Below, piece by piece: positions 49,878 to 60,948 of a DNA stretch of 64,000 nucleotides. Source of the DNA: Dulcicalothrix desertica PCC 7102. Lineage in GTDB: Bacteria > Cyanobacteriota > Cyanobacteriia > Cyanobacteriales > Nostocaceae. Where the stretch lies: assembly GCF_003991905.1 (NCBI RefSeq), contig NZ_RSCL01000001.1, positions 806,654 to 870,653 of the forward strand, in the 5' to 3' direction. Below the pieces are notes generated by a model, which made no database searches, was not told where the DNA came from, and saw only the letters and a list, made by a program, of their open reading frames with translations. A program made the position numbers and the translations under genes. How positions within the stretch are numbered: position 1 is the stretch's first letter; each line of letters begins with the position of its first letter.

Positions 49878-52247
49878 ATGAACCACCATAAGAATGAAAA
49901 CTCAAATCAAAGTTCTAAATTACAAAAGCCAGGAGTTATGGCACTTCAATGGCTATTAAAATTTGTGAATAAAAATAATTACTTGACCATTCAAAGAAAA
50001 ATTTTGTTTGGGTATATTATTGCATTATTAATAGTGATGTTTGGTAGTTTATTGCCTATTATAATTGCTGATTATTTTCAAGCACAAGCTAATGAATATC
50101 GTATTCGAGTACGACGTGAGCGTAAACTGTTAGGTGATTTGCGTGCGGATACACTAAGCTTATTAACTATAACAAGTTTTCCATCCTCACTTCAAAAGCC
50201 TAAAAATTTTCAACAGGCAAAGGCAACAGCACTAACGCGAATCACACAAAGTAAACAATTATTTACAAAATTAAATCAGAAATCTCAGAAATCATCAAAT
50301 CCAATTTTTAAACATTTATTTGCAAAATATAAAGAAAATTACTTAGATTATCTTCAAAATTTAGAAAATCTTTTAAATAAAACTGAAAATAGATTACTAG
50401 AAAGACAGATGTTTCGAGTTAAAGAGTCATTTGCTAATTTATATAGTAGTAATGATACAGAAGAAACACAAGAATTTGTACATCAACTAGGAAGTGTAAT
50501 TGAAATAAGCGAGAAACAAGAAGAAATAGCTGAAGATGACTTAAGTCGCGCCCAATTAATCAGAATAATCATAATTATTATTGGTATTAATATTGCAATT
50601 GTGCTGTCATATTTATTTATACGCTATCTAAGCTATACAATTGCAAGCCCAATCATAAACATTATTAAAGTTACTAAGCAAGCAAGTAATCAAGCAAAAA
50701 CTAAATCCAATTTTGACTGCAAAGTTTTTGTTACTAAAGATGTTACTCAAGATAATGATATATCACAACTTGCTAATTGTATCAACGACCTGCTAAATCA
50801 ACTTCAAACAGTTGTCGAAGAACAAAAAAAGACAGAAGCAAGTTTAGATGGAGCAAATCAAGCTAAAAGTAAATTTTTGGCTTCGATGAGTCATGAATTA
50901 AGAACACCGCTCAATGGTATTCTTGGTTATGCCCAAATTTTAGCAAATTCTCAAAACTTAACAGAGGAACAAAAACATGGAATTAAAACTATATATGAAT
51001 GTGGATTTCATTTGCTGAATTTAATCAATGACATATTAGATTTATCTAAAATGGAAGCGCGCAAAATGGAGCTACAACTCGTAGATATTCATTTACCTTC
51101 GTTTCTTCAAGGAATTGTAGAAATTTGTCGAATTAAAGCTGAACAAAAAGGTATTGATTTTGTTTATGAGTCACCAAACAACTTACCAGCAGGAATTAGT
51201 ATAGACAAAAAAAGATTACGACAGGTATTAATAAATTTACTTACTAACGCTATCAAATTTACTGATACAGGATGCGTAAAACTACAAGTTAAGTTTGCTG
51301 AGAGTAAACCTAATTATGCCAAAATTAACTTTGCTGTTGTGGATACGGGTGTTGGAATGAACACTAATCAAATAAAAATGATATTTTCTCCTTTTGAGCA
51401 AGTAGTCAATAATGATAGACCCAACGAAGGGAATGGTTTAGGGTTGACGATAAGTCAAAAAATTGTAGAAATGATGGGCAGTAATATTCAAGTCAAAAGT
51501 CAAGTGGGAGTTGGGACTTTATTTGAATTTGAGCTTGAATCCCGATTAGCTGAAGACTGGACGGAAAGTAGTACTATCACGAGTCGGGGTAAAATCATTG
51601 GTTATTCAGACCCAGAAAAAAAGATATTAATTGTTGATGATTCTTGGGAAAACCGTTCATTATTTATTAGTTTACTCGAACCCCTTGGTTTTGCAGTTAT
51701 CGAAGCGAGTAATGGTAAGGAGGGAATAGATAGAGCAAAGCAACATCATCCAGATTTAATTATTTCTGACGTTACTATGCCAATTATGAATGGGTGGGAA
51801 ATGCTTGCTAAAATGCGTCAATCTGAACTTTTTCAAGATACTGTCATTATTATTGCATCACCAAATGTATACGAAATTGACCGTCAGAAAACTTTATTAT
51901 CAGGCGCCGATGGGTTTTTAACTCGACCAGTACAACCAGAGGAACTATATAACATGTTAACCAAACATCTTAAAATTAATTGGACTTATGCGGCGCCTCC
52001 TGTTGAATCATCGAGTGAAGCTGTAACAGTATTTACCAGCGCAATGGTAATACCGCCAGTTTCAGATTTAACATTGTTACTTGAATACGCTCGTAAAGGA
52101 CAAATCAAAGGCATAAAACAAGAATTAGATAAAATAGCCAGAATGGATGAAAAATATCACATCTTTGTGAGGCAACTTAATAAGTATGCGAAGAATCTTA
52201 ACATACAAAAAATCAGAAACTTCATACAAGAATACATACGAAACTAA
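49878..52247 (+). CDS. Membrane hybrid sensor histidine kinase
   Basis: From the ATG at 49878 (MNHHKNENSN) the product has 789 residues; a TTG at 49866 is less likely. Two membrane helices (about 47-70 and 228-248) flank an extracytoplasmic helical sensor. A HAMP-like linker and coiled coil follow, then the kinase with H339 (FLASMSHELRTPLNG), N box LLTNAIKFTD, G boxes DTGVGM and GNGLGLTISQKI, and a receiver with D631 (IISDVTMPIMNG). A C-terminal helical tail of about 100 residues may be a degenerate phosphotransfer domain. The second kinase gene starts 53 bases later. The stimulus is unknown. Confidence 0.92.
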   Translation: MNHHKNENSNQSSKLQKPGVMALQWLLKFVNKNNYLTIQRKILFGYIIALLIVMFGSLLPIIIADYFQAQANEYRIRVRRERKLLGDLRADTLSLLTITSFPSSLQKPKNFQQAKATALTRITQSKQLFTKLNQKSQKSSNPIFKHLFAKYKENYLDYLQNLENLLNKTENRLLERQMFRVKESFANLYSSNDTEETQEFVHQLGSVIEISEKQEEIAEDDLSRAQLIRIIIIIIGINIAIVLSYLFIRYLSYTIASPIINIIKVTKQASNQAKTKSNFDCKVFVTKDVTQDNDISQLANCINDLLNQLQTVVEEQKKTEASLDGANQAKSKFLASMSHELRTPLNGILGYAQILANSQNLTEEQKHGIKTIYECGFHLLNLINDILDLSKMEARKMELQLVDIHLPSFLQGIVEICRIKAEQKGIDFVYESPNNLPAGISIDKKRLRQVLINLLTNAIKFTDTGCVKLQVKFAESKPNYAKINFAVVDTGVGMNTNQIKMIFSPFEQVVNNDRPNEGNGLGLTISQKIVEMMGSNIQVKSQVGVGTLFEFELESRLAEDWTESSTITSRGKIIGYSDPEKKILIVDDSWENRSLFISLLEPLGFAVIEASNGKEGIDRAKQHHPDLIISDVTMPIMNGWEMLAKMRQSELFQDTVIIIASPNVYEIDRQKTLLSGADGFLTRPVQPEELYNMLTKHLKINWTYAAPPVESSSEAVTVFTSAMVIPPVSDLTLLLEYARKGQIKGIKQELDKIARMDEKYHIFVRQLNKYAKNLNIQKIRNFIQEYIRN

Positions 52248-52300
52248 AAACCTGAGTTAAGTTATATTATATATATAAAAAATATTGATACATCAAAACA

Positions 52301-53668
52301 ATGGAAAAACATAATTCAGAACAAAGTCCAAATATTAGACCAGTGGAAACTATCTTAGTAATCGACGATAGTCCAACTAATTTAGAAGTTTTATATACGA
52401 CATTATCAGATGCTGGATATGAAGTATTAGTGGAAATGGATGGTTATTCAGGTATTGAGCAGGCGCAAAATAATCCACCAGATTTAATATTGCTCGATAT
52501 TATGATGCCAAAAATAAACGGTTATGAAGCTTGCCGCAAACTGCAATCAAACCCAATCACCAAAGATATCCCTATCATCTTTATGACAGCTTTATCTGAC
52601 ACATTAGAAAAAGTCAAAGGTTTTCAAATGGGAGCAGTTGACTATATAACTAAACCGTTTCAGCAAGAAGAAGTAATCGCACGTATTAATGTACAATTAA
52701 AGCTACGACGTTTAAATTTAGAGCTAGACCACCAAAAACAGAAATTAGAGGAGCGAGTAGTAGAAAGAACTGCTGAACTATCGGAAGCGTTAGAAGAACT
52801 TCAACAAACCCAGTTACAACTAGTACAAACCGAGAAAATATCGTCATTAGGACAAATGGTTGCAGGGGTTGCTCATGAAGTTAACAACCCAATTGGTTTT
52901 ATTTCAACTAACTTATACCATGCTAACCAATACGTAAACGACCTAATAAATCTACTTAAACTGTATCGAGAAAAATTTCCTGAACCAGGTGATGAAATTG
53001 AAGAAATAATTGAGTCAGTAGATTTAGACCATATTTCTGAAGACTTACCAAAATTAATTTCATCAATGAAATTAGGAAGTGACAGAATTCGCGGTATTAT
53101 GCAGTCAATGCGTACCTACTCTCGTGCAGATGGGAAAGAGAAAAAAGCTGTAGACATCCACGAAGGTATCGAAACCACACTAATGATACTTCAGCACCGT
53201 CTGAAACCACAACCTAAGCGCCCAGCTATTCACGTTGTCAAAGAATACGGGAATTTACCTTTAATTGAATGTTACCCAGGACAACTTAACCAAGTGTTTA
53301 TGAATTTAATTGCTAATGCTATCGATGCTATCGACGAAAGTGTACCAGATAGAGACTGGGAGGGTGATAAAGGTAGACATTTAACTCCTGACAATGTAAT
53401 GTTAGTTCCCCTAATCTGTATATGTACCACTGCTGATAAAGAAAACGTCACAATTCAAATTGGAGACAACGGTAAAGGCATGGATTTATCAGTACGTGAC
53501 CAAATATTCCAAGCTTTTTATACCACCAAACCTGAAGGTAAAGGTACTGGTCTAGGTCTTTCAATTAGTTATCAAATCATTACCGAAAAACATGGTGGCA
53601 CCCTTGAATGTATTTCCTCACCTGGTAAAGGTACAGAGTTTATTATTCAACTTCCTTTTTATACTTAA
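52301..53668 (+). CDS. Receiver-histidine kinase protein
   Basis: This 455-residue soluble protein starts with a receiver (about 15-135; D66 in LLDIMMPKING, Lys in YITKPFQ), continues through a coiled coil (about 140-180), and ends with a kinase core: H192 in AGVAHEVNNPIGFI, N box LIANAIDAID, and GTGLGLSISYQI. The HEVNNP form of the H box is typical of cyanobacterial receiver-kinases. It is likely in the same operon as the membrane hybrid kinase, whose phosphate it could receive. Confidence 0.92.
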   Translation: MEKHNSEQSPNIRPVETILVIDDSPTNLEVLYTTLSDAGYEVLVEMDGYSGIEQAQNNPPDLILLDIMMPKINGYEACRKLQSNPITKDIPIIFMTALSDTLEKVKGFQMGAVDYITKPFQQEEVIARINVQLKLRRLNLELDHQKQKLEERVVERTAELSEALEELQQTQLQLVQTEKISSLGQMVAGVAHEVNNPIGFISTNLYHANQYVNDLINLLKLYREKFPEPGDEIEEIIESVDLDHISEDLPKLISSMKLGSDRIRGIMQSMRTYSRADGKEKKAVDIHEGIETTLMILQHRLKPQPKRPAIHVVKEYGNLPLIECYPGQLNQVFMNLIANAIDAIDESVPDRDWEGDKGRHLTPDNVMLVPLICICTTADKENVTIQIGDNGKGMDLSVRDQIFQAFYTTKPEGKGTGLGLSISYQIITEKHGGTLECISSPGKGTEFIIQLPFYT

Positions 53669-53860
53669 CTCTTGCTTTTTTTTAACTCTTATAGTATAAT
53701 ATTACTAAGTATTTAGGAAGGCGCCAAAGTATGCTTTCACAATTTGTAAATATACACAATAATATTTAAGAATTAATCCTCCCAACAAGAACGCAAATTC
53801 GGAGGGCTAAGAATTCCTCAGTGACAAAGTTAAAATAGACAAAAAAACGAGGCTTTGATT

Positions 53861-54919
53861 ATGAGCAGCATAGAAGTTGTTTTCAGTTTTGATACTACGG
53901 GCAGCATGTATCCTTGTTTAACACAAGTTAGACGAAGAATCAAAGAAACCGTGACTCGGTTAATGAATGAACTTCCGTTAATTAAGATTGGTATTATTGC
54001 ACATGGTGACTATTGCGATGCAGGTTCGACGTATGTTACCAAGCATTTTAATTTATCAAGTGATATCGATGCAATTTGTAATTTTGTTCAGAATGTTGAA
54101 CCAACGGGTGGTGGTGATGCACCTGAGTGTTACGAATTAGTTTTACACGAAGCGCAATCTTTCACTTGGTCAGAAGCTGCGTCAAAGTCTTTGGTGTTAA
54201 TTGGTGATGATATTCCTCATGCACCCGCACATAACCCACAAAAGTTAAATTGGCGCCAAGAAATCAAGAAATTAGCAGACAAGGGTGTTACGGTTTATGG
54301 GGTACAAGCTTTAAATCGTAGTCACGCAACACAATTTTATAGAGAATTAGCCGAGCAATCAGGTGGTTTTCACGTTAATCTTGACCAATTTTCATACATT
54401 ACTGACTTATTTTTAGCAGTTTGCTATCAACAGTCCTCAAATGAACAACTTCAAGCATATGAACAAGAAGTTGTAGCACAAGGTCGAATGAGTCGCGGTT
54501 TGAATCGCATTTTTAACTCGATGATGAATCGTGAAGAAACTACGATGTTCCAAGCTGCTGATTTACGTGCGGTTTCTCCAGGAAGATTTCAGGTTTTAGA
54601 TATTGATAATAATTCTTCGATTAAAGTGTTTGTTTTAGAAAACGGTTTAAATTTTAAAGTCGGACGTGGTTTTTACGAGTTCACCAAAACAGAAACTATC
54701 CAAGGATATAAAGAGATTGTTTTGATGGAGAGAACAACAGGAGACTTATTCGAGGGACAAGCAGCACGCGAAATGTTGGGTCTAACTGAAGGTGAGACAG
54801 CACGTATAAAACCTAACAACCTAGAAAAGTACATGGTTTTTGTCCAAAGTACCTCTGCAAATCGTAAGTTAATCGGTGGTACAAAATTCCTCTATGAAGT
54901 AGAAGACTCGCATCGGTGA
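53861..54919 (+). CDS. VWA-domain protein
   Basis: The start at 53861 (MSSIEVVFSFDTTGSM) has a GAGG site upstream. The product has 352 residues. The von Willebrand A domain (about 5-200) carries the MIDAS motif DTTGSM, the Thr/Gly-rich loop EPTGGGDAPE and the Asp in LIGDDIPH. The C-terminal part (about 215-350) has SRGLNRIFNSMM and FVLENGLNFKVGRGFYEFTK and is not recognised. The protein lacks a signal peptide and is probably cytoplasmic, perhaps a metal-dependent adaptor. It is followed by ligA 29 bases later. Confidence 0.85.
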   Translation: MSSIEVVFSFDTTGSMYPCLTQVRRRIKETVTRLMNELPLIKIGIIAHGDYCDAGSTYVTKHFNLSSDIDAICNFVQNVEPTGGGDAPECYELVLHEAQSFTWSEAASKSLVLIGDDIPHAPAHNPQKLNWRQEIKKLADKGVTVYGVQALNRSHATQFYRELAEQSGGFHVNLDQFSYITDLFLAVCYQQSSNEQLQAYEQEVVAQGRMSRGLNRIFNSMMNREETTMFQAADLRAVSPGRFQVLDIDNNSSIKVFVLENGLNFKVGRGFYEFTKTETIQGYKEIVLMERTTGDLFEGQAAREMLGLTEGETARIKPNNLEKYMVFVQSTSANRKLIGGTKFLYEVEDSHR

Positions 54920-54924
54920 CATAA

Positions 54925-57090
<2,166 letters not shown>

Positions 57091-57094
57091 GTAG

Positions 57095-57153
57095 GGTGCG
57101 TAACTGCTTGAAAAACAACAAATAAAACGAAAATTCAAGTGCAGTTACGCACC
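57095..57153. repeat. GGTGCGT-type palindromic repeat (copy 3)
   Basis: GGTGCGTAACTGC at 57095-57107 pairs perfectly with GCAGTTACGCACC at 57141-57153. The outer seven bases match copies 1 and 2, and the inner six differ but stay complementary. Confidence 0.8.
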
Positions 57154-57168
57154 ATCACGAACCACCAA

Positions 57169-57433
57169 TTAATTAGCACATTTTAAAAGTTCCCGCAAGA
57201 AGGCAGGCAAAGCATTACCTAACTCTTGTTTCGCTCTTGGCTCTAAACAAGCAACAATATATTGATACGTTACAGCAGTCAGGTAAAGCACATAAAGGTT
57301 TGGCTAATGCCCAAGCTTCAAGTAAACGTGATTTTGGTTCATAAATTGTCCATTGAGCTAAATACTCGTCTCGTAAATCCATCTGGTTAGATATTGTCCA
57401 GTTGGTTATAAATAAACCGAATGGCATATTCAC
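57169..57433 (-). pseudogene. APH-family phosphotransferase, frameshifted C-terminal remnant
   Basis: Reading leftward from about 57433, the frame gives LRDEYLAQWTIYEPKSRLLE and AWALAKPLCALPD. It then shifts near 57290 and continues as TYQYIVACLEPRAKQELGNA to LLKCAN and a stop at 57169. The whole resembles the C-terminus of APH-type phosphotransferases. The kinase core is absent and the frame is broken, so it is a relic. It is unrelated in sequence detail to the RiPP kinase at 5879. Confidence 0.55.
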
Positions 57434-57516
57434 ACTTGAGATTTTGTAAAAAAATTATTGCACAAAGCTAATAAAACTATTAGCCTTGTTGCAAAGAATA
57501 AAATTATAAAATAAAT

Positions 57517-57822
57517 CTATTCATCAAATTGGGCAAGAACAATTTCCTTCTCAGGGAAATTAGCAACTATTTTTAAATTTCCGCCAAGAGCTTTAATATA
57601 TTCAGAGAGAGTAGAAATATTAATCTCTCCTTGATTCTCAATCATTTGAATATCAGGCAAAATAACGTCGGAGTTTTCTAAATCCTCATGTGCAATTCCC
57701 AAGGAATTTTGTAATTCTATAAGGGTTAAATGAAGTAAGGCTATTTTAGCACGAGTCGCATTTTTTGCCCTTCGTTCCGGCGACATCTGATTACGTAATT
57801 TGATATAAGGTTTTGTTTTCAT
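57517..57822 (-). CDS. XRE-type antitoxin-like HTH protein
   Basis: The start at 57822 (MKTKPYIKLRNQ) follows a GAAGGA site at good spacing; the product has 101 residues. The N-terminal helices (MSPERRAKNATRAKIALLHL) and C-terminal HTH (QGEINISTLSEYIKALGGNL, then KIVANFPE) match the HigA/XRE antitoxin-like group common in cyanobacteria. No toxin gene (HigB/RelE-like) is beside it, so it is an orphan or acts with an unlinked partner. Confidence 0.8.
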   Translation of the reverse strand: MKTKPYIKLRNQMSPERRAKNATRAKIALLHLTLIELQNSLGIAHEDLENSDVILPDIQMIENQGEINISTLSEYIKALGGNLKIVANFPEKEIVLAQFDE

Positions 57823-57852
57823 ATATATCCTTCTTAAAAACATCTAAATTTT

Positions 57853-57918
57853 CTTGTGGGGTGGGCATCCTTGCCCGCCCTTAGATTATGGAACGGGCAA
57901 GGATGCCCATTCCACAAG
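57853..57918. repeat. Large inverted repeat of the GGGCAAGGATGCCC family
   Basis: The 25-base arms at 57853-57877 and 57894-57918 are complementary with two mismatches. Each arm itself contains GGGCA-TCC-TTGCCC. It is a double copy, head to head, of the element found singly at 59911 and 62212, including the CCACAAG tail. It lies between the antitoxin-like gene and the acyl-CoA synthetase gene. Confidence 0.85.
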
Positions 57919-58008
57919 ATGTTTTATTAGATTTTTGCAGGTCTATTAAATTTTATAATGCTTTGTTAGCTCATAAAATAGATTATGCAGTAGTTTGACG
58001 TAATATCT

Positions 58009-59496
58009 ATGAATATATTAAATCTTTTAAACGGCGCCGCTTCTAATATAGCACTGACTTCAAACGAACGTCCGGCTGTTACTTACAAGCAGCTACGAGA
58101 GAATGTGGTGGAGCTTGCAGAACAGCTTAATAGCTTTGGTTTAGGACGTGGAGACAGAGTTGCGATTGCAATTTCTAATAGCCCGGAGATGATAACTGTC
58201 TTTTTAGCTACTACGATTGCAGCTACTGCTTGTCCGTTGAATCCCAAGTATAAACAGGAAGAGTTTGCTTTTTATTACGAAGATACACAAGCTAAAGCGT
58301 TAATTATTTTACCAGATGGTAACAATAATGCGCTTGCTGCTTGTAGCGAAGCAATGAAAGTAATAACTGTAAAAACTAGAGAGTCAGGCGCCTTATATTT
58401 TGAATTACAAACAGCACACCAACCGCGAGAAGTTGAGCAAGCAACAGAAAATGACATAGCAATGATTCTTCATACTAGTGGTACAACTAGTCGCCCTAAA
58501 CGAGTACCTATTCGGCATCGTAATTTAATTGCGAGTGCGACTAATTTTGTCAATGCTTATTCGTTGACAGCGAATGACAAAACGCTTTTAGTTATGCCTT
58601 TATTCCATATTCATGGTTTAGTGGGTTGTATGCTATCAACTTTTGCATCTGGAGGTACAGTAATTTGCCCCCCTGGATTTAATGCTTTAGAATTTTGGAA
58701 ACTTGTAGAAACGTTTAAACCAACTTGGTATTCTGCGGCGCCAACGATGCATCAAATGGTATTAGCACGAGCTAGTCGTAACTCAGAAATTATTCAGGCA
58801 AACCAATTTAGATTTATTCGTTCGAGTAGCGCACCTTTACCACCAGTAATATTAGAACAAATCGAAGCAACATTACACGCTCCGGTTGTCCAATCATATA
58901 GCATGACCGAAGCAGCCCACTTAATGACAACTAATCCGCTACCACCCAAAACGCGCAAACCTGGGAGTGTTGGTTACGGTTTTGGTGTGGATGTGGGTAT
59001 TATGGATGATAATGGAAATCTTTTACCTACAGGTAGCTTAGGAGAAGTAGTAGTTAAAGGGGCCAACGTTATAGATGGTTACGAAAATAATCCTCAAGCC
59101 AACGCAACAGCTTTCGTCAGCGGTTGGTTTAGAACAGGTGACCAAGGTTTCTTAGACGAAGAAGGATATTTATCTTTAACCGGACGCTTAAAAGAATTAA
59201 TCAATAGAGGTGGCGAAAAAATATCGCCCTTAGAAGTTGATGATGTACTACTACGACACCCTGCCGTCAGCGAAGCGCTTGCTTTTGCCGTACCCCACAA
59301 AACCCTAGGCGAAGATATCCATGCAGCAGTAGTATTAAAAAGTTTAACCGAAGAAAAAGAACTACATTCACACTGTTCACAAATGCTAGCAGAATTTAAA
59401 GTGCCAGCAAAATTTCATATTTTAGAAGAACTACCGCGTGGCGCCACAGGTAAACTACAAAGACTAAACATGTCCAAACTACTAAAAATAGAATAA
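58009..59496 (+). CDS. AAE3/PCS60-like acyl-CoA synthetase, possible oxalate-CoA ligase
   Basis: This 495-residue ANL enzyme activates a carboxylic acid with ATP and transfers it to CoA. It shows the P-loop ILHTSGTTSRPKRVPI (about 150-165), the A5 motif QSYSMTEAAHLM, the hinge region GWFRTGDQGFLDEEGYLSLT, GRLKELINRGGEKISP, and the C-terminal lysine in RGATGKLQR. Compared with plant AAE3 and yeast Pcs60, which make oxalyl-CoA, the segments SSSAPLPPVILEQIE, MTEAAHLMTTNPLP and HKPGSVG-like sequence align closely. Oxalate is therefore a plausible substrate, but no oxalyl-CoA decarboxylase is in view. The gene stands alone. Confidence 0.85.
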   Translation: MNILNLLNGAASNIALTSNERPAVTYKQLRENVVELAEQLNSFGLGRGDRVAIAISNSPEMITVFLATTIAATACPLNPKYKQEEFAFYYEDTQAKALIILPDGNNNALAACSEAMKVITVKTRESGALYFELQTAHQPREVEQATENDIAMILHTSGTTSRPKRVPIRHRNLIASATNFVNAYSLTANDKTLLVMPLFHIHGLVGCMLSTFASGGTVICPPGFNALEFWKLVETFKPTWYSAAPTMHQMVLARASRNSEIIQANQFRFIRSSSAPLPPVILEQIEATLHAPVVQSYSMTEAAHLMTTNPLPPKTRKPGSVGYGFGVDVGIMDDNGNLLPTGSLGEVVVKGANVIDGYENNPQANATAFVSGWFRTGDQGFLDEEGYLSLTGRLKELINRGGEKISPLEVDDVLLRHPAVSEALAFAVPHKTLGEDIHAAVVLKSLTEEKELHSHCSQMLAEFKVPAKFHILEELPRGATGKLQRLNMSKLLKIE

Positions 59497-59513
59497 TATT
59501 TATCTCTTGTGGA

Positions 59514-59531
59514 GCAGGCATCCCTGCCTGC
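59514..59531 (+). terminator. Hairpin after the acyl-CoA synthetase gene
   Basis: GCAGGCA-TCCC-TGCCTGC forms a perfect seven-pair stem 18 bases after the stop codon, followed by CCTTATATC. It is the same class as 35835-35854. Confidence 0.6.
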
Positions 59532-59548
59532 CCTTATATCCACCAAAA

Positions 59549-59758
59549 TTAAATATTAACTTTAAATAAATCTTCAATTTGTTGTCTAATAGTCTGGTGT
59601 AACTCCATCTTCATAGCTTGACGAAAAAATTTTGTCAATATTTCTTGCTCTAAAGGAATATTTAATTCTTTAAATTCGTTTTTTATCCGAAATAAGCAGA
59701 TTGCTAGAAAACATGCTGTCGAGCGCACATCAATTCTTTGGTCTTGGGTGAATGACAA
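59549..59758 (-). other. Short open frame of uncertain status
   Basis: A 69-codon frame starts only at a TTG and has no ribosome site. The sequence (FTQDQRIDVRSTACFLAICL and LEQEILTKFFRQAMKMEL) is protein-like and helical, so it may be a truncated gene. No family is recognised. The flanks (59497-59548 and 59759-59982) hold only hairpin repeats and a degenerate CCTCTGTGTCTCTGTGG element. Confidence 0.3.
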
Positions 59759-59910
59759 AAAATCCGTTAATAATCAGTTTGCTAAAAATTTTCCTAGTAT
59801 TACATATTCATATTAATATATTTAGACCGTAATTACTCAAATCAAGTCATAATCTATTTTATAGAATCTTACCTCTGTGTCTCTGTGGTGAAAAAGAAAT
59901 TATTGCAATG

Positions 59911-59928
59911 GCGGGCAAGGATGCCCGC
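59911..59928. repeat. GGGCAAGGATGCCC hairpin repeat
   Basis: GCGGGCA-AGGA-TGCCCGC is a perfect stem-loop followed by the family tail TCCACAAG. It lies about 55 bases upstream of panE. Confidence 0.8.
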
Positions 59929-59982
59929 TCCACAAGAGCAAGAAAAGAAATAGAATTGTAATGTTTAACAAGAGGTATAATA

Positions 59983-60948
59983 ATGAAAATTTGTATAGTA
60001 GGCGCCGGTGCCATTGGTGGATACTTAGGAGCAAAGCTAGCATTATCAGGAGAAGATGTAACGCTAATAGCTAGAGGCGCCCATTTAAATGCTATTCAAA
60101 CAAATGGTTTAAAATTAATTACAGAGTCCGGTGTAACTAACGTATCTAACATTGCTGCTACTAATAATATTAGTACCTTAGAACCACAAGATATAGTAAT
60201 ATTAGCAATGAAAGCTCAAAGTTTGCCACCAATAGCAGCGAGTTTGCCAACTTTATATCATTCCCAAACAATGGTAGTTCCAGCACAAAATGGTGTTCCT
60301 TGGTGGTACTTCCGTAAGTGTGGAACCCAATATGAAGGAGCAAATATTACATCAGTTGACCCAGATGGTACTGTAGAAGCAAATATTGGTGTGGAACGTA
60401 CTATTGGATGTGTTGTTTATCCTGCCGCAGAAATTGCCGAACCAGGAGTTATTCGACATATTGAAGGAGAACGGTTTAGTATTGGCGAAATTGACAGTGC
60501 CAAAACTGAGCGAATTCAAACTTTAGCGAATGTACTTAAAAAAGCTGGGTTAAAGGCGCCTATACGCAATCAAATTCGTACTGATTTATGGGTAAAGTTA
60601 TGGGGAAACGTCGCATTTAATCCAATAAGCGCACTCACACGCACTACTTTAGACAAAATTTGTCAATATCCTTTAACCAGAGAACTTGCTTTGTCTATCA
60701 TGACCGAAACGCAAACCATCGCCCAAAAACTTGGAATTGATTTTGGTATTACAATAGAGCAAAGAATTGCTGGCGCGGAAAAAGTTGGCGCCCATAAAAC
60801 CTCAATGTTACAAGATATTGAAGCTAAACGACCGACTGAAGTTGATGCTATTGTTGGCGCCGTTGCCGAATTGGGAAAATTAACACATACCCCAACTCCA
60901 CATATTGATACCATATACGCGCTGGTTAAGTTACTTGAACAAACTTGA
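59983..60948 (+). CDS. panE: 2-dehydropantoate 2-reductase (ketopantoate reductase)
   Basis: This 321-residue enzyme reduces ketopantoate to pantoate with NADPH in pantothenate/CoA synthesis. It has the Rossmann motif VGAGAIGGYLGAKLA (about 5-19), an LIARG strand end for NADPH, and NGVPWWYFRKCG. The ApbA/PanE C-terminal domain contains IRTDLWVKLWGNVAFNPISA, with the catalytic Lys, and KRPTEVDAIVGAV. Length and motifs fit the family well. Its stop overlaps the start of the LRV gene (TGATG), so the two are translationally coupled. Confidence 0.92.
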   Translation: MKICIVGAGAIGGYLGAKLALSGEDVTLIARGAHLNAIQTNGLKLITESGVTNVSNIAATNNISTLEPQDIVILAMKAQSLPPIAASLPTLYHSQTMVVPAQNGVPWWYFRKCGTQYEGANITSVDPDGTVEANIGVERTIGCVVYPAAEIAEPGVIRHIEGERFSIGEIDSAKTERIQTLANVLKKAGLKAPIRNQIRTDLWVKLWGNVAFNPISALTRTTLDKICQYPLTRELALSIMTETQTIAQKLGIDFGITIEQRIAGAEKVGAHKTSMLQDIEAKRPTEVDAIVGAVAELGKLTHTPTPHIDTIYALVKLLEQT

